From Pantoea sp. Ep11b (GTDB taxonomy: Bacteria; Pseudomonadota; Gammaproteobacteria; Enterobacterales; Enterobacteriaceae), in the NCBI RefSeq assembly GCF_040783975.1, contig NZ_CP160631.1, positions 3,410,001-3,474,000 on the forward strand: 64,000 bases of DNA, given 5' to 3'. Below the pieces are notes generated by a model that was given only the letters and a program-made list of their open reading frames with translations, ran no database searches and was not told where the DNA came from. Below are positions 1 through 14,113 of the stretch, one piece after another. Positions within the stretch are counted from its first letter, which is position 1. Every line of letters starts with the position of its first letter. Made by a program: the position numbers and the translations under genes.

Positions 1-512
1 GGAACATCATTCATCTGCTGCGACAGGGAAAACAGGTCGAAATCATCGTCGGTGATAAAACCGCCAATGATTTTTATATTGCGCCCGATCAGCCGTTTAA
101 AATCATCGGCGCCCTGCCCTATCTCTATGAAATCAACCTGCGCCGCTTCCTGAGCCGTCTGCAATATTACGTCACCACCAATCAGTTGGTGGTGAGGCTC
201 TGGAAGGATGGCGAGAACAGCTATCACCTTAAAGGGATGTGGGTGGATGACGAATGGCAGCTGATCACCGGTAATAACCTCAATCCGCGCGCGTGGCGAC
301 TCGATCTGGAAAATGCGGTACTGATCCACGATCCTCATCAGCAGTTAGCGGCTCAGCGTGAAAAAGAGCTGACGCTGATCCGGCAGCATACCCAGGTCGT
401 CACTCACTTCCGCGAACTGGAGAGCATTGCCGATTACCCGGCTAAGGTGCGGAAACTGATCCGTCGTCTGCGTCGGATCCGAATCGATCGCCTGATCAGC
501 CGTATTCTCTAA
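1..512 (+). CDS. pssA: CDP-diacylglycerol--serine O-phosphatidyltransferase, C-terminal part
   Basis: PssA makes phosphatidylserine from CDP-diacylglycerol and serine, the committed step to phosphatidylethanolamine. The frame is open from base 3, so the 5' part of the gene lies outside the window. The visible 169 residues hold the second HKD motif of the phospholipase D superfamily (HLKGMWVD, about residue 74 of the fragment), followed by the segment GNNLNPRAWRLD that is typical of the enterobacterial enzyme. The C terminus is rich in Arg and Lys, as expected for a protein that associates with ribosomes and membrane. The stop is at 510-512. Recognition is from family knowledge and is firm. 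Confidence 0.95.
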   Translation, partial: NIIHLLRQGKQVEIIVGDKTANDFYIAPDQPFKIIGALPYLYEINLRRFLSRLQYYVTTNQLVVRLWKDGENSYHLKGMWVDDEWQLITGNNLNPRAWRLDLENAVLIHDPHQQLAAQREKELTLIRQHTQVVTHFRELESIADYPAKVRKLIRRLRRIRIDRLISRIL

Positions 513-537
513 TGTGCGCCGCCTGCGGGGCATCTTT

Positions 538-740
538 ATGCGAACTGTACTGCCTGCTGTGCTGGTGTGTAGTGGATGTGCCCATATGGCACAGGATGCC
601 TGAACCGGACGGGATAAAGCGGAACACTTTTTTGCCGCCGCTGCGCTGGCTGGCGCTGGAAAGATTTCGCCTGGGATGCCGCCGGTGCAGCCAGCGGCAT
701 CGCCCTGTGGAATCTCAGCCAGCAGGCGTATCAGAGTTTA
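538..740 (+). pseudogene. yfiM: yfiM lipoprotein remnant (nonsense mutation plus internal deletion)
   Basis: In E. coli a small lipoprotein gene, yfiM, lies between pssA and kgtP. Here an ATG at 538 opens a lipoprotein-like start (MRTVLPAVLVCSGCAHMAQDA), but codon 22 is TGA (601-603) where the family has Trp. The same frame continues with TGRDKAEHFFAAAALAGAG, which matches the conserved middle of YfiM. The conserved end (DFAWDAAGAASGIALWNLSQQ) is found only in another frame, from 663. So there is a stop codon, and a frame change with loss of the segment normally between these two blocks. The remnant runs into the kgtP 3' end, so its exact end is unclear. Confidence 0.75.
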
Positions 741-2020
741 ATGCCCTTGCCGCGCCTGTGCAGCAACAGCGACACCAGGAACGCGACCGCGCCCATCGCG
801 GAAACATACCAGAAGAAGGTCGTCTCAATCCCCTGCTGCTTCATTAGCAGTGCCACATACTCCGCCGATCCTCCGAAAATCGCATTCGCTACCGCATAAG
901 AGAGTCCCACGCCCAACGCGCGCACCTGGGGCGGAAACATTTCGGCTTTCAGAATGCCGCTGATGGCGGTGTAGAAGCTGGTGATCAGCAGGGCCAGCAT
1001 GATCAGCAGAAACGCGACGCCGGGACTCTGCACGCTTTGCAGCAGGGTCAGAATCGGCACCGTACAGATGGCCGCGCCCGCACCAAAAATCATCATTGAG
1101 GTGCGACGACCGATTTTATCTGACAGCGCACCGATAAGCGGCTGAATCAGCATAAAGACCAGCAGCGCACCGGTCATCAGGCCGCTGGCCGTTTTGGGAT
1201 CCATACCCGAGGTGTTCACCAGATACTTCTGCATATAAGTGGTAAAGGTATAGAAGCTCAGAGAGCCGCCCGCGGTGAAACCCAGCACCATCAGGAAAGG
1301 TCGGGTATGGTTGCGCAGTAAGCCGATGACGCTGCCGGCATCGCGATGCTCGCGGCTGCTCTTGTCTGATGTCTCCTCCAGTGAGCGGCGTAACCAGAGT
1401 GCGACAACGGCGAGCAGCGCGCCAAGGAAGAACGGAATACGCCAGCCCCAGCTTCGCAGCTCAGCATCCGTAAGCAGGAACTGCAGCACCACGACCGTCA
1501 GGACCGCCGCCAGCTGCCCGCCAATCAGCGTGACATACTGAAAGGAGGCGTAAAACCCTTTGCGACCTTCGAGTGCCACTTCGCTCATGTAGGTTGCGCT
1601 GGTGCCATATTCCCCACCGACTGACAAGCCCTGAAACATGCGTGCCAGCAGCAGAATGACGGGAGCCGCGACTCCGATGGTGGCATAACCGGGTAAGCAG
1701 GCGATCACCAGTGAACCAAAACACATCATACAGACCGAAACCAGCATCGAATTTTTCCGGCCATGCTTATCGCCGATATAGCCGAACAGCCAGCCACCAA
1801 TCGGACGCATTAAAAACCCGGCAGCAAATACACCGGCCGTCTGTAGCAGCTGCGTTGTCGTGTCGCCCTGGGGAAAGAAGATGTGCGCGAAATAGAGTGA
1901 GAAGAATGAGTAGACGTAGAAGTCAAACCACTCGACCAGGTTGCCTGATGAGGCACCGACGATCGCCCAGATCCGTTTCTTTGCATCATCCGGCTGAATA
2001 TTATTGTTTGTGGGTGTCAT
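731..2020 (-). CDS. kgtP: alpha-ketoglutarate permease (MFS, proton symporter)
   Basis: KgtP imports 2-oxoglutarate with protons across the inner membrane. The 429-residue product has twelve hydrophobic segments and the metabolite:H+ symporter signatures of the major facilitator superfamily: [10 protein letters not shown] between TM2 and TM3 (about residues 81-90), [13 protein letters not shown] (about 127-139) and a second loop motif SDKIGRR (about 304-310). Length equals that of the E. coli protein. The ATG at 2020 follows a GAGG element six bases upstream. It converges on pssA/yfiM. No clear terminator is visible at its 3' end, which overlaps the yfiM remnant. Confidence 0.95.
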   Translation of the reverse strand: MTPTNNNIQPDDAKKRIWAIVGASSGNLVEWFDFYVYSFFSLYFAHIFFPQGDTTTQLLQTAGVFAAGFLMRPIGGWLFGYIGDKHGRKNSMLVSVCMMCFGSLVIACLPGYATIGVAAPVILLLARMFQGLSVGGEYGTSATYMSEVALEGRKGFYASFQYVTLIGGQLAAVLTVVVLQFLLTDAELRSWGWRIPFFLGALLAVVALWLRRSLEETSDKSSREHRDAGSVIGLLRNHTRPFLMVLGFTAGGSLSFYTFTTYMQKYLVNTSGMDPKTASGLMTGALLVFMLIQPLIGALSDKIGRRTSMMIFGAGAAICTVPILTLLQSVQSPGVAFLLIMLALLITSFYTAISGILKAEMFPPQVRALGVGLSYAVANAIFGGSAEYVALLMKQQGIETTFFWYVSAMGAVAFLVSLLLHRRGKGIKL

Positions 2021-2250
2021 GCTTTACCTCTGCTCCTTGCTGATCAACAGCGTATAAAGGGTGAGTAAAGCATTTAAGTCTACTGAAGGTAAAGGCGACC
2101 TATTCTGAGATTGTTATTGTGAGCTGCATCGCTAATTATCGGGAAATCAGCGGGTTGCTGCGGTTTTTTGCAGATGTCCGGCGGGATGCAGTGAGCAGAT
2201 AGCAGGCTTATTGATGAGAATTTCAGCACAAAGTAGCAGATTAAGGACGT

Positions 2251-2279
2251 AAAAAAGCCCCGCACTCGCGTGCGGGGCT
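2251..2279 (-). terminator. rho-independent terminator of the rRNA operon
   Basis: A ten-base-pair GC-rich stem (2256-2265 with 2270-2279) and a four-base loop are followed on the minus strand by a run of T. It lies just downstream of 5S rRNA and closes the rrn transcript. The rest of 2021-2250, between kgtP and this hairpin, shows no convincing gene. Confidence 0.85.
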
Positions 2280-2293
2280 TCTTCACTTGTACA

Positions 2294-2413
2294 ATGCCTG
2301 GCAGTTCCCTACTCTCGCATGGGGAGGCCCCACACTACCATCGGCGCTACGGCGTTTCACTTCTGAGTTCGGCATGGGGTCAGGTGGGACCACCGCGCTA
2401 AAGCCGCCAGGCA
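2294..2413 (-). rRNA. rrf: 5S ribosomal RNA
   Basis: The 120-nt sequence is nearly the E. coli 5S RNA: the minus strand begins TGCCTGGCGG and ends with CTGCCAGGCAT, and the two ends pair as helix I. It is the last product of the rrn operon, 87 bases after the 23S 3' end. Confidence 0.97.
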
Positions 2414-2500
2414 GATTCTGTCTTCCGCGCCGCCACAGGGCCGCGCAGATTATCCGGTTCAGGCTGAAAATCGTCTCTCAAAAAACGCCTCTGGCGTTGT

Positions 2501-5406
<2,906 letters not shown>

Positions 5407-5614
5407 TCACAACCCACAGGCGTTTTTCAACGCTGCAGACTGCAAGCATTTGAGAGACCCGACCGTATCGCTTTGCCATCCCTTATTACGGAGGGATGAC
5501 GCGCTACGTCGTTTCAATTTTCAGCTTGTTCCGGATTGTTAAAGAGCATAATACTTCACAGCACACCGTCGCCGGTACGCTCTGAGGTATTCAGAAAAAA
5601 CAGTTAAAACGGTA

Positions 5615-5690
5615 TGGTGGAGCTAAGCGGGATCGAACCGCTGACCTCCTGCGTGCAAGGCAGGCGCTCTCCCAGCTGAGCTATAGCCCC
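5615..5690 (-). tRNA. alaT: tRNA-Ala (anticodon UGC)
   Basis: The 76-nt gene with encoded CCA reads GGGGCTATAGCTCAGCTGG at its 5' end. It carries anticodon TGC and the G3:U70 acceptor pair that identifies alanine tRNA. It lies in the 16S-23S spacer, nearest the 23S gene. Confidence 0.97.
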
Positions 5691-5745
5691 ATACAGTTAC
5701 TGCAGAGACCACTACGTCCAACCGAGTACACTTCGTGAGAAATGC

Positions 5746-5828
5746 AATTCGTGCTCAGGCAAGGCATGTCTTCGCGAAGCATAGTGAACTATGCGAGCCG
5801 GAGACATAACGCAGCGTGAGTGCGAATT
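5746..5828 (-). repeat. long imperfect inverted repeat in the rRNA spacer
   Basis: Between the two spacer tRNAs the left arm (5746-5784) and right arm (5789-5828) are an imperfect palindrome around the core CATAG-TGAA-CTATG. The outer ends are AATTCG and CGAATT. As RNA it would form a single hairpin of about 80 nt between tRNA-Ile and tRNA-Ala. It may be a processing structure or a small intergenic repeat element; the sequence does not decide which. Confidence 0.6.
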
Positions 5829-5905
<77 letters not shown>

Positions 5906-5978
5906 GTAGAGGTTTTTTCTGCTCGTTACTTTTTATCAGACAATCTGTGTGAGCACTGCGCGGAGAGGTATCTTAAGG

Positions 5979-7520
<1,542 letters not shown>

Positions 7521-7675
7521 AAAGTTTGATTTGCTGAAACCAGTTCAGCGATGCTCATCTGTAAAACGTCATAATGAATTTCATTATGTGTTCACTCGTG
7601 AGGCTTTGATATTTTTTTGCGTCTAAAGACGCTGATATCAATCCTGCGAGTGCCCACACAGATTGTCTGATAAAT

Positions 7676-7687
7676 TGTTAAAGAGCA
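7676..7687 (-). promoter_or_regulatory. rrn leader boxA antitermination site
   Basis: The minus strand reads TGCTCTTTAACA, the classical boxA of rrn leaders that binds NusB-S10. It sits between promoter P2 and the 16S gene, where antitermination complexes load. The rest of 7521-7995 is leader, promoters and the clpB terminator, with no gene. Confidence 0.85.
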
Positions 7688-7726
7688 GTGCGAACAGTGC
7701 GTTAGCGTCCTGTCGCGAGGTGGCGT

Positions 7727-7754
7727 ATATTACGCTTTCCTCCTTCAGAGTCAA
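7727..7754 (-). promoter_or_regulatory. rrn promoter P2
   Basis: On the minus strand TTGACT (7749-7754) and TAATAT (7727-7732) are separated by 16 bases, followed by a GC-rich discriminator (ACGCCACC) as in rrn P2 promoters. Confidence 0.85.
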
Positions 7755-7846
7755 CCTCTTTTTTTCAGAAGCTTTCTCCGGCGGCGCAGTCTCCTGTGCC
7801 TTTCAATCCGTTTCCCGTTGCCGGTGTGCCGTGTTGATGGAGGCGC

Positions 7847-7874
7847 ATTATAGGGAACGGTTCAGATAGCGCAA
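7847..7874 (-). promoter_or_regulatory. rrn promoter P1
   Basis: On the minus strand a -35-like TTGCGC (7869-7874) and a perfect TATAAT (7847-7852) are 16 bases apart. A GCGCC discriminator follows, the signature of growth-rate and ppGpp-controlled rrn P1. AT-rich sequence upstream could be an UP element. Confidence 0.85.
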
Positions 7875-7955
7875 GCGTAAACTACAACTTTTTTACCAAC
7901 CGTTCACTTTGCACCCAATAAGCGGCAAAAGTAAGCAAAAAGCCCACAAAACGCC

Positions 7956-7984
7956 AAAAAAAACGGGCCAGCGGCCCGTTTTTT
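7956..7984 (-). terminator. terminator downstream of clpB
   Basis: An AACGGGCC-AGC-GGCCCGTT hairpin (7962-7980) has an A run on its left and a T run on its right, so it could act in both directions. It is 12 bases beyond the clpB stop and separates clpB from the rrn promoters. Confidence 0.85.
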
Positions 7985-7995
7985 GACGCACCCAC

Positions 7996-10569
7996 TTACT
8001 GGTGGGCAGTGATCGTGTTGTTTTCCACATCCATTTCGATGGTTTTGCCGGGAACCAGCGTGCCAGCCAGAATCTGCTGCGCCAGCGGGTTCTCGATCTG
8101 CTGCTGTATCGCCCGTTTCAGCGGACGCGCACCATACACCGGATCATAACCGTTTTCGGCCAGCAGTCGCAGCGCCTCATCCGAGATATGCAGCTGATAG
8201 CCCCGCTCTTCCAGACGCTTGTACAGCCGCTGCAGCTGGATCTGCGCGATAGACGCAATATGTTTCTCAGCCAGCGGATGGAACACCACCACTTCATCAA
8301 TACGGTTAATGAACTCAGGACGGAAATGCTGTCCGACCACGCCCATGACGATCTCTTTCATTTCCGGGTAACCGAGGTCGCCAAACCGCTCCTGGATCAG
8401 ATCTGACCCCAGGTTAGAAGTCATGATCACCACGCTGTTGCGGAAATCGACCGTCCGTCCCTGCCCATCGGTCAGACGTCCGTCATCCAGCACCTGCAGC
8501 AGAATGTTAAAGACATCCGGATGCGCCTTCTCGACCTCATCCAGCAGGATCACGGAATAGGGCCGGCGACGCACCGCTTCCGTCAGATAGCCACCCTCTT
8601 CATAGCCCACATATCCCGGAGGGGCACCCACCAGCCGTGACACCGAGTGTTTTTCCATAAACTCGGACATGTCGATACGTACCATCGCATCGTCACTGTC
8701 GAACAGGAAGTTCGCCAGCGATTTGCACAGCTCGGTTTTACCGACCCCGGTCGGACCCAGGAACAGGAATGAACCGATGGGCCGGTTAGGATCGGACAGA
8801 CCGGCGCGACTGCGGCGGATGGCATTCGAAACCGCTTCCACCGCCTCATCCTGTCCGATGACCCGGCCATGCAGATCCTGCTCCATGCGCAGCAGCTTAT
8901 CGCGCTCCCCTTCCATCATTCGTGCCACAGGAATACCGGTCCAGCGCGCCAGCACATCGGCGATTTCCACATCCGTTACGCGGTTGCGCAGTAACTTCAT
9001 GGTTTTGCCTTCCGCCTGGGTCGCGGCTGCTAACTGTTTTTCCAGTTCCGGGATCCTGCCGTACTGCAGCTCCGACATCTGAGCGAGATCGCCCTGACGA
9101 CGGGCCTGCTCTAAATTCAGACGCGCCTGCTCCAGTTCAGCCTTGATGTTCTGGGTACCGGAGAGTGAAGCTTTCTCTGTCTTCCACTCATCTTCCAGCT
9201 CGGCATATTCACGCTCTTTCTGGCTGAGCTCCGTCTCCAGCATTTCAAGACGTTTAATGCTGGCATCGTCCGCCTCTTTCTTCAGCGCCTGCTGCTCCAG
9301 CTTCAGCTGAATGATGCGACGCTCCAGTCGATCCAGAGATTCGGGCTTCGAGTCCATCTGCATACGAATGCTGGAGGCAGCCTCATCGATCAGGTCAATC
9401 GCTTTATCGGGCAACTGACGATCGGCGATGTAACGATGAGAAAGCGTGGCCGCCGCGACAATCGCCGGGTCGGTGATCTGCACATGATGATGCAGTTCGT
9501 AACGCTCTTTCAGGCCGCGCAAAATGGCGATGGTATCTTCCACGCTCGGCTCGGCCACAAAGACCTTCTGGAAACGGCGCTCCAGCGCGGCATCTTTTTC
9601 GATGTACTGGCGGTATTCATCGAGTGTGGTCGCACCGACACAGTGGAGTTCACCCCGGGCCAGCGCAGGCTTAAGCATGTTGCCCGCGTCCATTGCGCCG
9701 TCGGCTTTACCGGCACCCACCATAGTATGCAGTTCGTCGATAAACAGAATGACGTTGCCTTCCTGTTTTGACAGGTCGCTCAGCACGCCTTTCAGACGCT
9801 CTTCGAATTCGCCGCGATATTTCGCCCCGGCCACCAGCGCCCCCATATCCAGCGCCAGTACCCGACGGCCCTTCAGCCCTTCAGGCACTTCGCCGTTAAT
9901 GATGCGCTGCGCCAGTCCTTCAACAATCGCGGTTTTACCTACACCCGGTTCACCAATCAGCACCGGGTTATTTTTTGTCCGGCGCTGCAGCACCTGGATG
10001 GTGCGGCGAATCTCTTCGTCACGGCCTATCACCGGATCGAGTTTGCCTTTCTCTGCCCGCTCGGTGAGATCGATAGTGTATTTCTTCAAAGCCTGGCGCT
10101 GATCTTCAGCCCCCTGATCGTTCACGTTGTCCCCTCCCCGCATCTGCTCAATCGCACTGGTGATTTTTTCGCGCGTGGCACCCGCTGCTTTGAGCAGGTC
10201 GGCCAGTGAGCCGCGTGATTCCAGGGCAGCCAGAACAAATAATTCGGATGAAATAAAGTTATCGTTGCGCTTCTGCGCCAGTTTGTCGCACAGGTTCAGT
10301 ACCCGCACGAGGTCAGATGAGGGCTGCACATCCGCTTCGCTGCCTTCTACCTGTGGCAGACGATCGATAGCCTGCTCGACCTGAGCGCCAAATGGCGCGA
10401 CGTTAATACCCGCCGAGATCAGTAAAGGTGAAACGGATCCGCCCTCCTGTCTGAGCAGTGCGCTCATCAGGTGCAGAGGTTCAATGAATTGATTATCGTG
10501 TCCCAGAGCCAGGGACTGCGCGTCGGCGAGGGCCAGCTGAAATTTGTTGGTAAGACGATCCAGACGCAT
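7996..10569 (-). CDS. clpB: ATP-dependent disaggregase ClpB (Hsp100)
   Basis: ClpB extracts polypeptides from aggregates together with DnaK/DnaJ/GrpE in the cytosol. The 857-residue product has the N domain, a first AAA module (Walker A GEPGVGKT near 206-213, Walker B ILFIDE), the long coiled-coil middle domain (about 410-525), and a second AAA module (GPTGVGKT near 605-612, Walker B VILLDE). It is nearly identical to E. coli ClpB. I chose the ATG at 10569 because GGAGG lies five bases upstream and the protein then starts [10 protein letters not shown]; a longer frame to 10581 lacks such a site. A sigma-32 promoter lies upstream. Confidence 0.98.
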   Translation of the reverse strand: MRLDRLTNKFQLALADAQSLALGHDNQFIEPLHLMSALLRQEGGSVSPLLISAGINVAPFGAQVEQAIDRLPQVEGSEADVQPSSDLVRVLNLCDKLAQKRNDNFISSELFVLAALESRGSLADLLKAAGATREKITSAIEQMRGGDNVNDQGAEDQRQALKKYTIDLTERAEKGKLDPVIGRDEEIRRTIQVLQRRTKNNPVLIGEPGVGKTAIVEGLAQRIINGEVPEGLKGRRVLALDMGALVAGAKYRGEFEERLKGVLSDLSKQEGNVILFIDELHTMVGAGKADGAMDAGNMLKPALARGELHCVGATTLDEYRQYIEKDAALERRFQKVFVAEPSVEDTIAILRGLKERYELHHHVQITDPAIVAAATLSHRYIADRQLPDKAIDLIDEAASSIRMQMDSKPESLDRLERRIIQLKLEQQALKKEADDASIKRLEMLETELSQKEREYAELEDEWKTEKASLSGTQNIKAELEQARLNLEQARRQGDLAQMSELQYGRIPELEKQLAAATQAEGKTMKLLRNRVTDVEIADVLARWTGIPVARMMEGERDKLLRMEQDLHGRVIGQDEAVEAVSNAIRRSRAGLSDPNRPIGSFLFLGPTGVGKTELCKSLANFLFDSDDAMVRIDMSEFMEKHSVSRLVGAPPGYVGYEEGGYLTEAVRRRPYSVILLDEVEKAHPDVFNILLQVLDDGRLTDGQGRTVDFRNSVVIMTSNLGSDLIQERFGDLGYPEMKEIVMGVVGQHFRPEFINRIDEVVVFHPLAEKHIASIAQIQLQRLYKRLEERGYQLHISDEALRLLAENGYDPVYGARPLKRAIQQQIENPLAQQILAGTLVPGKTIEMDVENNTITAHQ

Positions 10570-10604
10570 AATTCCTCCCATTACAGGTCAAAATGCTACT
10601 GGAG

Positions 10605-10635
10605 ATTAGATGAGGTCATCCCTCAAATTTTCAAG
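10605..10635 (-). promoter_or_regulatory. sigma-32 heat-shock promoter of clpB
   Basis: The minus strand has CTTGAA (10630-10635) and, after a suitable spacer, CCTCATCTAAT (10605-10615). These fit the RpoH consensus and closely resemble the E. coli clpB promoter. It places clpB under heat-shock control, separate from pgeF upstream. Confidence 0.85.
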
Positions 10636-10694
10636 GTTAATGACCTGAGATTTGAGTAAAAAATGCGCTAACTGGACCGTCTTATGGCGTAAGG

Positions 10695-11423
10695 TTATAA
10701 CAGCCAGATCAAAGTTGCCATACGTCCGGTTATCCCATCGCGACGGAAGGAGAAGAAATCGTCACGCTGCGTATAGGTACAACGGGGGTCGGCACTGATG
10801 GAGTGTACACCCGCAGCCTGTAACCGCATCCGGGCCAGCATCCAGATATCGGCATAAAAGCGATCGCCCGCCGGACGAAAAGCCGCGCCGGCGTGTGCGT
10901 CCTGCGCAACAAACGCCTGCCGCACCTCGGCACCGACCTCAAACGCATCGGGCCCGATGGCCGGTCCAAGCCAGGCATGAATCTGCCCGGGCGGTGAACG
11001 AAACTGTGCCAGTGTATTTTCCAGCACGCCCGCGCAGAGTCCGCGCCAGCCTGCATGTGCCGCCGCCACTTCGTGCCCGTCCTGCGAGCAGAACAGCACC
11101 GGCAGGCAGTCAGCGGTCATGATGGCACAGACAGTGCCGGGCTGGTCGGTGATACAGGCATCCGCACGCAGTGGCGCACTTCCCCCTGCCGTCAACCGCA
11201 CAACATCGGTGCCGTGAACCTGATCCAGCCACTGCGGCATGGCGGGCAACCCCGCGTCTGTCACCAGACGCTGTCGGTTCTGCGCCACCGCCTCGGGATT
11301 ATCTCCAACGTGCCCGCCGAGATTCAGTGCGTGCCAGGGCGGGACGCTCGCCCCTCCCTGGCGCTGTGTTGAGCAGGCCCGGACACGGCGTGGCGCGGGC
11401 CATTGCGGCGTGATCAGCTCCAT
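10695..11423 (-). CDS. pgeF: purine nucleoside phosphorylase/laccase-fold protein PgeF (YfiH)
   Basis: This is the YfiH/DUF152 family (cytosolic, His/Cys metal site). In E. coli it is called PgeF, linked to editing of peptidoglycan precursors, and homologues act on purine nucleosides. Visible family motifs are QVHGTDV, TADCLPVLFC and AAHAGWRGLCAG, containing the metal-binding His and Cys residues, and WLGPAIG. At about 242 residues it has the family length. The ATG at 11423 overlaps the rluD stop by one base (TGATG); a GTG three bases earlier is possible. It forms an operon with rluD. Confidence 0.93.
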   Translation of the reverse strand: MELITPQWPAPRRVRACSTQRQGGASVPPWHALNLGGHVGDNPEAVAQNRQRLVTDAGLPAMPQWLDQVHGTDVVRLTAGGSAPLRADACITDQPGTVCAIMTADCLPVLFCSQDGHEVAAAHAGWRGLCAGVLENTLAQFRSPPGQIHAWLGPAIGPDAFEVGAEVRQAFVAQDAHAGAAFRPAGDRFYADIWMLARMRLQAAGVHSISADPRCTYTQRDDFFSFRRDGITGRMATLIWLL

Positions 11424-12400
11424 CACCAGTCCATCTGGTCCTTAAACTCTTCGGTATCCGCTTTCAGGGCCGCAATGAGATCGACCATATCCTGCGGAAG
11501 CGCGGCGTGAAACTCCATTTCGATCCCGCTGATAGGATGATAGAGACGCAGCATGGTGGCATGCAGCGCCTGGCGATCGAATCCACGCAGCGCGCTGATA
11601 AAAGCTTCTGACGCGCCTTTTGGCGGACGCGGACGGCCACCGTACAGCGGATCGCCCACCAGCGGATGGCTGATGTGCGACATGTGCACGCGGATCTGGT
11701 GCGTACGGCCGGTCTCCAGACGCAGACGCAGACGGGTATGTGCGCGGAAGTGCTCCATAATGCGGTAGTGCGTCACCGCCGGTTTGCCCATCGGATGGAC
11801 CGCCATATGGGTGCGTTTGGTGGAGTGACGGCTAATCGGCTGCTCTACCGTACCGCCTGCGGTCATCGTGCCAATCGCGACCGCCTCATATTCACGGGTG
11901 ATTTCGCGGCGCTGCAGTGAGTCCACCAGATGGGTCTGAGCGGGAACGGTTTTCGCCACCACCATCAGCCCGGTAGTATCTTTATCCAGACGGTGTACGA
12001 TGCCCGCGCGCGGCACATCCCTGATCGCAGGATAGTGATGCAGTAAGGCGTTCAACACCGTGCCATCCGGATTACCGGCGCCAGGGTGCACCACGAAGTC
12101 ACGCGGTTTGTTGATGACGATGATATCTTCATCTTCGTAAACGATGTCGAGTGGCAGGTTCTGCGGTTCCCAGCGCTGTTCCTCCTCGATCTCAGCGTCA
12201 ATCGCGACCAGCTCGCCGCCCAACACTTTTTCTTTCGGTGTCTCTACCATCACACCGTTTACCGTCACGCGACGATCGAGGATCCACTCTTTTATGCGAG
12301 AACGTGAATAATCAGGGAACAATTCCGCCAAAGTCTGATCTAAGCGTTGTCCGAGTTGTGATTCGGATACCGTTGCGGTGAGTTGAACTTGTTGTGCCAT
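11423..12400 (-). CDS. rluD: 23S rRNA pseudouridine(1911/1915/1917) synthase RluD
   Basis: RluD isomerises uridines in helix 69 of 23S rRNA. The 325-residue protein has an N-terminal S4 RNA-binding domain (about residues 18-75) and the RluA-type catalytic domain with HRLDKDTTGLMVVAKT, in which the Asp is the catalytic residue, and the later GRTHQIRVHM motif. It is divergent from bamD and overlaps pgeF, as in E. coli. Confidence 0.97.
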   Translation of the reverse strand: MAQQVQLTATVSESQLGQRLDQTLAELFPDYSRSRIKEWILDRRVTVNGVMVETPKEKVLGGELVAIDAEIEEEQRWEPQNLPLDIVYEDEDIIVINKPRDFVVHPGAGNPDGTVLNALLHHYPAIRDVPRAGIVHRLDKDTTGLMVVAKTVPAQTHLVDSLQRREITREYEAVAIGTMTAGGTVEQPISRHSTKRTHMAVHPMGKPAVTHYRIMEHFRAHTRLRLRLETGRTHQIRVHMSHISHPLVGDPLYGGRPRPPKGASEAFISALRGFDRQALHATMLRLYHPISGIEMEFHAALPQDMVDLIAALKADTEEFKDQMDW

Positions 12401-12529
12401 ATACAGCTTCTTCGTTAACGTTGGGTTTTCACGGCGATGCCGTTTAATATAATGTGCTATCGTACCTGGTCATTACCGGGAGCTATACGGACAGCTTCCG
12501 CCATAACATTTGAGGATAATCACTTCGTC

Positions 12530-13261
12530 ATGACGCGTATGAAACATCTGGTGGCTGCTGCCACACTGAGCCTGGCACTTGTTGGTTGTTCCGGCTCAAA
12601 TGACGCGGTACCGGACAGCCCGCCTTCTGAAATCTATGCCACAGCGCAGCAAAAGCTGCAGGACGGTAACTTTAAAGCTGCGATTAAGCAACTGGAAGCG
12701 CTGGATAATCGTTATCCGTTCGGTCCTTATGCGCAGCAGGTTCAGCTGGATTTAATCTACGCGTACTATAAAAATGCCGATCTGCCCCTGGCGCAGGCTG
12801 CCATTGCCCGCTTTATGCGTCTGAATCCAACGCATCCGAACATTGACTATGTCATCTATATGAAAGGTCTGACGGATATGGCGCTGGATGACTCCGCGCT
12901 GCAGGGCTTCTTTGGTATTGACCGTTCTGACCGGGATCCGACGCACGCCCGTGACGCTTTCCGCGACTTCGCCCAGCTGCTGCGGAATTACCCGAACAGC
13001 CAGTATGCGGCCGATGCGCAAAAACGTCTGGTCTACCTGAAAGATCGCCTGGCCAAATATGAGCTCTCAGTGGCGCAATTCTATACTAAGCGTGAGGCCT
13101 ATGTCGCGGTTGTTAACCGTGTTGAAGGGATGATGCGCGATTATCCGGATACGCAGGCCACTCATGACGCCCTGCCGCTGATGGAAAATGCCTACCGCAA
13201 TCTGCAGCTGAACGCTGAAGCCGACAAAGTGGCGAAAATCATCGCCGCGAATAACAGCTGA
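12530..13261 (+). CDS. bamD: outer-membrane assembly lipoprotein BamD
   Basis: BamD is an essential periplasmic lipoprotein of the BAM complex that inserts beta-barrel proteins into the outer membrane. From the ATG at 12530 the product is 243 residues. It has a lipoprotein signal ending in LVGC (Cys20) and tetratricopeptide-like repeats ([22 protein letters not shown] and following). The sequence matches E. coli BamD nearly throughout. A longer open frame back to 12437 has no homology and no ribosome-binding site. The element TGAGGAT precedes the chosen start, though at a long distance. Confidence 0.97.
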   Translation: MTRMKHLVAAATLSLALVGCSGSNDAVPDSPPSEIYATAQQKLQDGNFKAAIKQLEALDNRYPFGPYAQQVQLDLIYAYYKNADLPLAQAAIARFMRLNPTHPNIDYVIYMKGLTDMALDDSALQGFFGIDRSDRDPTHARDAFRDFAQLLRNYPNSQYAADAQKRLVYLKDRLAKYELSVAQFYTKREAYVAVVNRVEGMMRDYPDTQATHDALPLMENAYRNLQLNAEADKVAKIIAANNS

Positions 13262-13285
13262 TAGCCCGACCGGGTTTCAGACACA

Positions 13286-13318
13286 AAAAAAAGCAGCCTG
13301 CGATGGCTGCTTTTTTTG
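13286..13318 (+). terminator. terminator downstream of bamD
   Basis: AGCAGCC (13292-13298) pairs with GGCTGCT (13305-13311) and is followed by seven T. It ends bamD transcription. Between it and raiA (13319-13542) only promoter-like sequence is seen, with no gene. Confidence 0.9.
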
Positions 13319-13542
13319 CTCACAGAACAGTCAGATTTGGATCTAATCGCTGCGTGTCAACTCATCAAGCATGCCCTGTTAATCGCTTCGCTTCAAGCCA
13401 TTTCAGCCCGTTTCTCTGCCTTTCTCGCAGAATGATTCTGTTGACAAAAAGTGACATTTTTACGTGACCGGAATCTCACATTTACCGTTTTTTCGCGCTA
13501 TGCTGAAAGGACCAAGACGGAAATGACAGAGAGGTAAGCATA

Positions 13543-13878
13543 ATGATTCTGAACATTACCAGTAAACAAATGGAGATCACCCCGGCAATCCGAAGCCATG
13601 TTGAAGACCGTCTCGCCAAGCTGGAAAAATGGCAAACCGACCTGATTAATCCGCATATCGTCCTGTCCAAAGAGCCCAAAGAATTCGTGGCCGACGCCAC
13701 TATAAACACACCAAACGGGACCCTTGTCGCCAGTGCCAAGCACGATGATATGTATACCGCCATCAACGATTTGATCGCGAAGCTCGAACGTCAGCTGAAT
13801 AAGGTTCAGCACAAGTCTGAAGCGCGCCGTGCCAGTGCCAGCGTAAAAGACATCATACCCGCTGGCGAAGAGTCCTGA
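13543..13878 (+). CDS. raiA: ribosome-associated inhibitor / hibernation factor RaiA (YfiA)
   Basis: RaiA binds the decoding groove of the 30S subunit in stationary phase or cold and keeps 70S ribosomes inactive. The 111-residue protein begins [20 protein letters not shown], followed by KLEKWQ and the conserved [19 protein letters not shown] segment, matching E. coli YfiA. A GAGGT ribosome-binding site precedes the ATG. Its own terminator follows at once. Confidence 0.97.
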   Translation: MILNITSKQMEITPAIRSHVEDRLAKLEKWQTDLINPHIVLSKEPKEFVADATINTPNGTLVASAKHDDMYTAINDLIAKLERQLNKVQHKSEARRASASVKDIIPAGEES

Positions 13879-13885
13879 TTTTGCT

Positions 13886-13910
13886 AACGCGCCTCCGGGC
13901 GCGTTTTTTA
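13886..13910 (+). terminator. terminator downstream of raiA
   Basis: An AACGCGCC-TCC-GGGCGCGTT hairpin (13886-13904) followed by a T run ends raiA just before the pheL promoter. Confidence 0.9.
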
Positions 13911-13939
13911 TTGACAGCTTTTGAGCAGTACGGTTACTC
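13911..13939 (+). promoter_or_regulatory. pheL-pheA promoter
   Basis: TTGACA (13911-13916) and TTACTC (13934-13939) are 17 bases apart, 29 bases before the leader peptide ATG. The -35 region and spacer resemble the E. coli pheA promoter. Confidence 0.7.
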
Positions 13940-13967
13940 TCAGTCCACTCTCTCTTCGGACGTTATA

Positions 13968-14015
13968 ATGAAACCTGACCTGTTTTTCTTCGCTTTCTTT
14001 TTTACCTTCCCCTGA
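13968..14015 (+). CDS. pheL: pheA operon leader peptide PheL
   Basis: This 15-residue peptide reads [15 protein letters not shown]. Seven of its residues are Phe. Translation speed through the Phe codons reports phenylalanyl-tRNA charging and sets the fold of the following attenuator, as in E. coli, whose leader is [15 protein letters not shown]. It is too short to appear among ordinary gene predictions. Confidence 0.95.
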   Translation: [15 protein letters not shown]

Positions 14016-14064
14016 ACGGGAGGCCATTCGTCGTGTGAGAATGAAAGCGAAGACGAACAACGAA

Positions 14065-14088
14065 GCCTCCCAACCGGGAGGCTTTTTT
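14065..14088 (+). terminator. pheA attenuator terminator
   Basis: GCCTCCC (14065-14071) pairs with GGGAGGC (14076-14082), followed by six T. The sequence CGGGAGGCC just after pheL (14017-14025) can compete for the CCTCCC arm, giving the anti-terminator choice expected of a phenylalanine attenuator. Confidence 0.9.
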
Positions 14089-14113
14089 ATTGGATAGCAT
14101 ACAGGTGAGCCCT

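Noticed and set aside
512..847. 111-codon plus-strand frame after pssA
   Set aside because: It mixes the yfiM remnant in the wrong phase with the antisense of kgtP and has no ribosome-binding site.
8002..10384. Several plus-strand frames of up to 192 codons over clpB
   Set aside because: They are shadows produced by the codon composition of clpB.
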